Assembly: GCA_017452115.1 (NCBI GenBank)
Contig: JAFTNB010000151.1
Location: 1 to 10,220, forward strand
From: Alphaproteobacteria bacterium
GTDB taxonomy: Bacteria; Pseudomonadota; Alphaproteobacteria; RF32; CAG-239
Direction of reading: 5' to 3'
Length of the DNA stretch: 10,220 bases
Numbering within the stretch: the stretch's first letter is position 1; each line of letters opens with the position of its first letter. The position numbers and the translations under genes were made by a program. The notes beneath the pieces were generated by a model. It was not told the origin of the DNA. It did no database searches and worked only from the letters and a program-made list of their open reading frames with translations. Shown here piece after piece: positions 1 through 5,300 of this stretch.

Positions 1-25
1 CTCGGGATAAACCCGAGTATGACAA
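1..25. repeat. Palindromic intergenic repeat fragment, cut by the window edge
   Basis: CTCGGG (1-6) and CCCGAG (12-17) form a perfect 6-bp GC-rich stem around ATAAA, followed by TATGACAA. Read on the minus strand this is TTGTCATA then the stem, a layout typical of small dispersed palindromic elements (GTCAT-stem-loop-stem) found between genes in many proteobacteria. The element probably continues beyond position 1. It could instead be a hairpin serving the next gene on the minus strand, but its downstream side is outside the window, so a T-run cannot be checked. Confidence 0.4.
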
Positions 26-38
26 CAACTTAAAAGTC

Positions 39-74
39 ATGCCTATTTTTTGCAAAGCAAAAAATTCAAGGCAT
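39..74. repeat. Long intergenic hairpin, likely a second palindromic repeat
   Basis: ATGCCT (39-44) pairs with AGGCAT (69-74), and ATTTTTTGC (45-53) pairs with GCAAAAAAT (57-65) around an AAA loop. A three-base bulge (66-68) is the only break in 15 base pairs. It is preceded by GT (GTCATGCC from 37), so it has the same GTCAT-type border as the hairpin at 1-17 but in the opposite orientation. No strong T-run follows the stem on either strand, which argues against a simple terminator. Confidence 0.45.
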
Positions 75-102
75 CTTCCGATTTTCTATTACCTTTCCTC
101 AT
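43..102 (-). CDS. Doubtful 19-residue reading frame downstream of the tsf terminator
   Basis: On the minus strand an ATG at 102-100 opens a 19-codon frame ending in TAG at 45-43, giving MRKGNRKSEDALNFLLCKK. A GGAG (110-113) lies 7 bases upstream of the ATG, and TATAAT (115-120) lies just before that. The C-terminal half is encoded by the hairpin at 39-74, which suggests the frame may only be a by-product of a repeat element. It resembles no family I recognise. A leader peptide for the off-window gene is conceivable but unsupported. Confidence 0.15.
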   Translation of the reverse strand: MRKGNRKSEDALNFLLCKK

Positions 103-201
103 CTTATAGCTCCAATTATATAAATTACCTCTAACCAGAACTATATCATATATTTCATCAAATATAAATATTTAATGAAAAATAGGAACGCGAATTTGTA
201 T

Positions 202-227
202 AAAAAAAGCTCCTCAAACGAGGAGCT
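202..227 (-). terminator. Intrinsic terminator of the rpsB-tsf operon
   Basis: On the minus strand the RNA reads AGCUCCUC, loop GUUU, GAGGAGCU, then runs into a string of U (seven T on the minus strand at 208-202). This is a perfect 8-bp stem with a tetraloop and a U-tract, a textbook Rho-independent terminator. It lies 26 bases after the tsf stop codon. It separates rpsB-tsf from whatever follows on the minus strand; in many alphaproteobacteria that is pyrH. Confidence 0.93.
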
Positions 228-253
228 ACATTTATATTGCCTTAAGTAAAAGA

Positions 254-1180
254 TTATTTTGCAAGTTGAGCAGCAACTTCAGCAGCAAAATCTTCTTCTT
301 TCTTTTGCAAACCTTCACCTAAACGGAAACATACATATTCTTTAAGTTTAATATCTGTTCCCATTTCTTTGGCAGCATCAGCAATAATTTGCTTAACTTT
401 TTTGTCGGGATCCATGATATAAGCTTGTTCTTCAAGAACAACTTCATCATAATATTTACGAACGCGGCCTTCTACCATTTTTTCGATAATATTTTCAGGT
501 TTTCCGGAAGCTTTAGCTTGTTCAGAGAAAATAGCTTTTTCACGTTCAACAGCTGCCGTATCAACAGAAGCAATATCAAGGAACAACGGATTAGAAGCTG
601 CAATATGCATAGCAATATGTTTACCGAGTTCATTTAATTTTTCTTTATCTCCTGTAGATTCAAGAGCAACTAATACACCGATTTTACCTAAACCAGATTT
701 AACGGCATTATGAACATAAGAAGCTACAACACCATTGTTGACTTCAAGTAATTTTGCACGGCGTAAATTCATATTTTCACCGATTTTAGCAATCATATCT
801 GTCAAGCGTTCTTCAAAAGATTTGTTTACTTTCGGACATTGGAAAGTTTTCATATCACAAACTTCACCTTTATTCAAAAGAGCAACGGTAGCTGCATCTT
901 CAACATATTCTTGGAAAATATCATTTTTTGCAACGAAGTCTGTTTCAGAGTTAACTTCAACTACAGCACCTTTGTTACCGTCAACGGCAACAGCAACCAA
1001 ACCTTCAGCAGCAATACGTCCTGCTTTTTTTGCAGCAGAAGCCAAACCTTTTTTCCGCAGCCAGTCAATAGCTTGTTCCATATCACCATTAGTTTCGGTC
1101 AATGCTTTTTTGCAATCAAGCATACCGGCACTAGTTGTTTCGCGGAGTTCTTTCACCATAGCGGCAGTAATATTTGTCAT
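254..1180 (-). CDS. tsf: Translation elongation factor Ts
   Basis: Guanine-nucleotide exchange factor that regenerates EF-Tu-GTP during protein synthesis in the cytoplasm. The 308-residue product matches the usual length. The N-terminal UBA-like domain (about 1-55) contains the family signature around [16 protein letters not shown], and the invariant EF-Tu-contacting TDFVAKN sits at residues 80-86. The core dimerisation-type subdomains follow (for example [10 protein letters not shown]). The ATG at 1180 is supported by AAAGGGA (1191-1197) ten bases upstream. The gene lies 95 bases downstream of rpsB in the usual bacterial order and is closed by the terminator at 202-227. The spacer hairpin at 1212-1247 may tune its expression relative to rpsB. 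Nothing is missing or frameshifted. Confidence 0.98.
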   Translation of the reverse strand: MTNITAAMVKELRETTSAGMLDCKKALTETNGDMEQAIDWLRKKGLASAAKKAGRIAAEGLVAVAVDGNKGAVVEVNSETDFVAKNDIFQEYVEDAATVALLNKGEVCDMKTFQCPKVNKSFEERLTDMIAKIGENMNLRRAKLLEVNNGVVASYVHNAVKSGLGKIGVLVALESTGDKEKLNELGKHIAMHIAASNPLFLDIASVDTAAVEREKAIFSEQAKASGKPENIIEKMVEGRVRKYYDEVVLEEQAYIMDPDKKVKQIIADAAKEMGTDIKLKEYVCFRLGEGLQKKEEDFAAEVAAQLAK

Positions 1181-1211
1181 TGTTGTAATATCCCTTTAAT
1201 AGATTTAAAAT

Positions 1212-1247
1212 ATGGCGATACTTAAAACGTTGTTTAAATACCGCCAT
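1212..1247 (-). promoter_or_regulatory. RNA hairpin in the rpsB-tsf spacer (possible attenuator or processing site)
   Basis: The minus-strand RNA from 1247 to 1212 folds into an uninterrupted 15-bp stem with a six-base loop (CAACGU), starting AUGGCGGUAUUUAAA. Two pairs are G-U wobbles (1241/1218 and 1238/1221), which on the plus strand are A-C mismatches. The pairing is therefore complete only in the rpsB-tsf transcript. After the stem comes UUUU (1210-1207), a weak U-tract, so it could be a leaky terminator or a stability or processing element. It begins 28 bases after the rpsB stop codon and ends about 15 bases before the tsf Shine-Dalgarno. Confidence 0.55.
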
Positions 1248-1275
1248 CAAACATTAACAGCTCTAAAAAATAGAA

Positions 1276-2076
1276 CTATTCAGCACTGGCTTCAGCTTCA
1301 GCGGCAGCTTTTTTAGAAGCTTTTTTCTTTGCCGGTTTAGCTTCGCTTTCAACCATTTCTTCAACTTTAACACCATGAGCTGCGATTTCAGCCTGCATAC
1401 CATCGAGGATAGCGCCAGAAACTAACTCAGAATAGAAAGAAATAGCGCGAATAGCATCATCATTACCCGGAACAGGAAAATCAACAGCATCAGGATCTGC
1501 ATTTGTATCGCAAATACCGATTACTGGAATACCAAGCTTTTTAGCTTCTTTGATAGCCAAAGATTCTTTTGGAGTATCGATTACAAACAAGAGGTCTGGT
1601 TGACCACCCATATTCATAATTCCACCAAGTTCCAATTCAAGTTTTTCCTGTTCTTTTTTAAGATTCTGCATTTCTTTTTTTGTATAACCGTCATAAGCAT
1701 TTTTTTCAGCCATATCTTTGAGTTTAACAAGGCGAGAAATTGATTTATAAACGGTTTTCCAGTTGGTCATCATACCACCGAGCCAACGATGATTTACATA
1801 ATATTGACCGCATCTTTCAGCATTTTCTTTGATAATGTCTTGAGCTTGTCTTTTTGTACCCACAAACAAAACCTTACCGCCTTGAGCAGCAATATCTCTA
1901 GCAGTAGCCAAAGCTGTATAAAGCATTGGGTAAGTTTTTTGCAAGTCAATAATGTGAACATTATCTGTTTTGCCAAAGATGAAAGGAGCCATTTTCGGAT
2001 TCCAACGACGAGCGTGGTGACCGAAATGAACGCCGGCTTCAACCATTTGGCGCATTGTAAAAGTAGGAAGTGTCAT
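1276..2076 (-). CDS. rpsB: 30S ribosomal protein S2
   Basis: Structural protein of the small ribosomal subunit, needed for S1 association. The 266-residue product opens with the family N-terminus ([20 protein letters not shown], residues 8-27). It continues with VGTKRQAQ (72-79), the signature [12 protein letters not shown] (95-106), the coiled-coil insert (about 110-150) and the [22 protein letters not shown] core (161-196). The C-terminal 25 residues are a Lys/Ala/Glu-rich tail of the kind seen in alphaproteobacterial S2. I chose the ATG at 2076 because AAGGA (2086-2090) lies 9 bases upstream and the protein then begins like other S2 proteins. A GTG 23 codons upstream would add residues foreign to the family. 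It is first in the operon with tsf. Confidence 0.98.
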   Translation of the reverse strand: MTLPTFTMRQMVEAGVHFGHHARRWNPKMAPFIFGKTDNVHIIDLQKTYPMLYTALATARDIAAQGGKVLFVGTKRQAQDIIKENAERCGQYYVNHRWLGGMMTNWKTVYKSISRLVKLKDMAEKNAYDGYTKKEMQNLKKEQEKLELELGGIMNMGGQPDLLFVIDTPKESLAIKEAKKLGIPVIGICDTNADPDAVDFPVPGNDDAIRAISFYSELVSGAILDGMQAEIAAHGVKVEEMVESEAKPAKKKASKKAAAEAEASAE

Positions 2077-2107
2077 ATTAAAATATCCTTTATTTTTCCG
2101 GTTAAAC

Positions 2108-2198
2108 CTCCGTAGATACTTGGCTGTTACAATATATAACAACACCGGAGCGAGTATTTATGCAAATGAAAATTGTTGCTATACCCGCCTAATCTACG
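2108..2198 (-). promoter_or_regulatory. Structured 5' leader of rpsB (candidate S2 feedback element)
   Basis: The minus-strand RNA upstream of rpsB can form CUCCG (2150-2146) with CGGAG (2112-2108), enclosing a smaller stem UGUUA/UAACA (2141-2137 with 2129-2125). Alternatively CGUAGAU (2198-2192) can pair with AUCUACG (2117-2111). The two options share bases 2111-2112, so they compete. S2 represses its own operon through the leader in gammaproteobacteria. Whether this leader does the same is inference, and the stems are short. No convincing -35/-10 pair for rpsB could be fixed here. Confidence 0.3.
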
Positions 2199-2216
2199 TG
2201 TGAAATTAAAACAATA

Positions 2217-2238
2217 CTTGGACAGATTATCTGCCAAG
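2217..2238. promoter_or_regulatory. Dyad-symmetric site in the divergent intergenic region
   Basis: CTTGG (2217-2221) and CCAAG (2234-2238) flank CAGA (2223-2226) and TCTG (2230-2233), giving nine matched base pairs with one unpaired base (2222) and a TTA centre. It lies between the rpsB leader and the promoter of the plus-strand giant gene, about 70 bases upstream of that promoter's -35. It could be a binding site for a dimeric regulator or the top of the rpsB transcript. It has no T-run, so it is unlikely to be a terminator. Confidence 0.35.
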
Positions 2239-2309
2239 CCGTTTCTTTTTATCACTATTTCCCTAATTTGCAAGAGTTTTTTTATCAATTTCGCATTATT
2301 AATAAAAAA

Positions 2310-2338
2310 TAGACAATGAACTAGTATTATGATAAAAT
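2310..2338 (+). promoter_or_regulatory. Sigma70-type promoter of the giant peptidase/kinase-like gene
   Basis: TAGACA (2310-2315) and TAAAAT (2333-2338) each match the consensus at five of six positions and are separated by exactly 17 bases. The predicted start of transcription near 2345 leaves a leader of about 29 bases. That leader carries GAGG (2363-2366), 7 bases before the ATG at 2374. This is the best promoter-like sequence I found in the window, and it points away from rpsB. Confidence 0.7.
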
Positions 2339-2373
2339 AAATACAAGATTTATTCATTAGTTGAGGTATAACT

Positions 2374-5300
2374 ATGGAAAAATATACGGGTGAAGAAAAC
2401 AATTATAGCATTGAATTTTGGGAAGATCATAGGATATTGCCCAAAGATTGCGAAACTACGCAAATTGTCCAAAAGTATATTAAATCAATTTGTACCAAAT
2501 TATACCAAAAAAAAGGTGGTGAATATGCTCAACCGGATTATTTTGATAAAAATTTTCAAATTGTGGTAGAGGATAAGCCGGAAATTAATGCTGCATATAT
2601 GTCCAAAAAACATACAAAGGATAACCGTAATATTCTGTATGTAAGCAAAGGTTTATTAGCTAATGTGCAAAATGAAGCACAATTAGCCTCTGTTATTGCA
2701 CATGAATTAGGTCATTTTGAAGTTGATGAAACTCGCGAAAAAGATAGATTTGGTGATTCTACGGGTGGGCATGAACATGAAATGTCCGCCGATGATTTAG
2801 GTTTTAAATCTTTAGTAGAAGCCGGATATAATCCTGACGAAGCAGTCAGCTTTTTGAAAATGATAAATGTAGCGCCGCAAGATACCAAATCGGCTTATGA
2901 ATCTGCTAATGACGTACACGGAAACACATCTACACGTATTGACCGCTTGATGACTCGTAAATCAGCTTATGAAAAGCAAGGAGTAGTATTTTCTACGGAT
3001 ACTTTTGAAAATCGTTTTAAATATTTTCAAAAAGATTTTCTTTTAAAAGCCTCTAATGATCATTATATCAGTTACTTAGAAGAAAGAATTAGAGAAGAAT
3101 ATCATGTTTCTTCAAGCCGAGAAGTATCGCCTAAAGAACGCTGGAATTTTTGTGAAAAAATTATTACAGACGAACCGAAAACACTAGCTGTCAGTGGACA
3201 AAGAGTAGTATCATTTTCACAGATTTTTTCACAAAACGTACCGTCTGTATCCAAAGAAGATGCGATACAAATTAACCGAATTTTAGAAAAAGCTTATGCC
3301 TTTAAGGAGCAATACCTTTCTAGGGATGTTGATGATATGTGGTGCGGCAGTCAATTGCCTGTTCGCGATGAAAATGGCGATGTTTATATAAAACCGCTGG
3401 GTAGTTTGGCATATAAAATAAATCATATGCAAAAATTAATAAAAGACAAAGATGAATTTAATCAGTTAAAAGAAGCTTCCACCGCTAATAATACCGCACA
3501 TGAATTAAATAAACCTTACAATATGGAAGATCATGTTGTTATGCCGTCTTTTTCTATTGAGGGCCTCCAAAAAGGCGATACTGTTCCTTGGGCATCGGTA
3601 GCTGAAGTGGCTAATGCAGAAAACTGGATAAATATCAATAGAATTATGAATATTTTAAATGTTAAGTATAATTATTTTGCACAAATATATGGAGATAGCC
3701 TCGGCTATACTAAAGGAGATAAAAATAATATATATGTAAATGCTCAAGGAGAGGTTGTAAGTACCAATCCGGAAGAAGTCGCCTCGTTACATTCGGAATG
3801 TGAAGATAAAGTTCAAAATAACCAAACTAAAGAACGAAAAAGACAAATGAAGTTAGATTTTCATGATCAACTTGCAATTATGTCGCAAAATGAACGTGGC
3901 TCGGCAGTTTTTACCGAAGCAAAACAACAAGCTTCCGCAATCTATCTTAAATCGGTTGATGCTTTTGCAAAGATTGATGCTAAATCATCTGATTATTTAC
4001 TTAAATATGGAACCGGATTACACTTTAATCCGGAAGATAAAAATCGTCCGTCCGCTCAGTTATTTGCAGATCGTCCTTATTATTTATCTCCTTCTTATGA
4101 TGATGCTAAATATGCACAAATATTTTATCCGTTATTTACGGAAGTGGTATTGGATACCGAATTAAAAGATATTATGCAAGTTTATCATAGTGAAAGGTAT
4201 CCTAAGGTAGATAAAGCCTTAAATTTTGTCAACGGTCTTTACAATACTATGTTAGATACAAACAAAAAAGAATTAAATAATGTCAGCCCTCAAATTATAC
4301 GAGCAATGGCTCCCTCCGTGTTTAGGGTATATGGCGATTTAATGTATGATACTCCAAATACATCATCGGTTAGTTATTTGCATAGAATTGTCACTCAAAC
4401 TCTTCTGAATGATAATGTCGGAAGTGAGGGAAATTTACCCTATGTTGAAGAATGGCGCGCTAGACAAGGCTTAACAGAAGCCAATAATACGGATGAATTA
4501 GTTCATAATTTGTCAAGCTTACAACCTAAAGAGCCTTATTATGAGGGATATGCTGTAACAACCTCAAAGCTTTTGTACGATTACGAAATAATGCGTACGG
4601 TTAACAAAGGTGTAGATGTTGATATAAGTACTGTACTCAACACTATACCAAGCGTGGTTTCTCCGGCATTAGCCGATAAATTGACCGACTATGCATTGCA
4701 AAAAGATTTATTCGGGGCCAAAGAGGGAGAAAGCGCAGAATCAACTTATGAACGTTGTAAAGAACTTTATATTACAATGACCGCCAAAGAAGCCTTTACC
4801 TCAAAAGATGACACACAGCGTCAAATAGAAAGTAAATTACTTTCCCATATGCAAAAATTATCTCCTGAACGCCAATTGGAAGAAGCTTATGATCTTATCA
4901 GTACACATGCCAATCATGATATTGCCAATATGGAGATTAATGATAGTATATTTACAAGCCAGACAAAAAAAGAAAGAAACAACATCAGAATTGAACGACT
5001 CAAGGAACTTGGCGGTTCTATTTTGCAATATGACGGCAATAAACAAATAGTTGAACGTATGTGTGCCAATCATATTGTAACCAAACATGGAATTGATGAT
5101 GATACTCCCGAATATCAAGAAAAAATAACCGCGGAATTAGAAAATGTTTCTGCTAATATTTCTCAAAAAAGCCGTAAAAGAATTTGCGAGCAAGTAGCAA
5201 AAGGGGTAATGGCACAAAAACAACTGGCTTATGATATTAAAGAGATTCATGACAAAGATTTATCTAATGCCGAAGTTAGAAATAAGGCGGTTAACGGATA

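Noticed and set aside
735..1225. Plus-strand reading frames over tsf, and minus-strand frames inside the giant gene
   Set aside because: They are antisense shadows of well-supported genes, with no ribosome-binding sites or recognisable protein features.
2077..2145. A 23-codon N-terminal extension of rpsB starting at a GTG
   Set aside because: The added residues match nothing in S2 proteins, and the ATG at 2076 has a proper Shine-Dalgarno and the family N-terminus. The stretch is better read as the leader.
2211..2237. TTGGCA-TATTGT as the rpsB promoter on the minus strand
   Set aside because: The spacer is only 15 bases and the -10 is poor; several equally weak alternatives exist nearby, so no call is justified.
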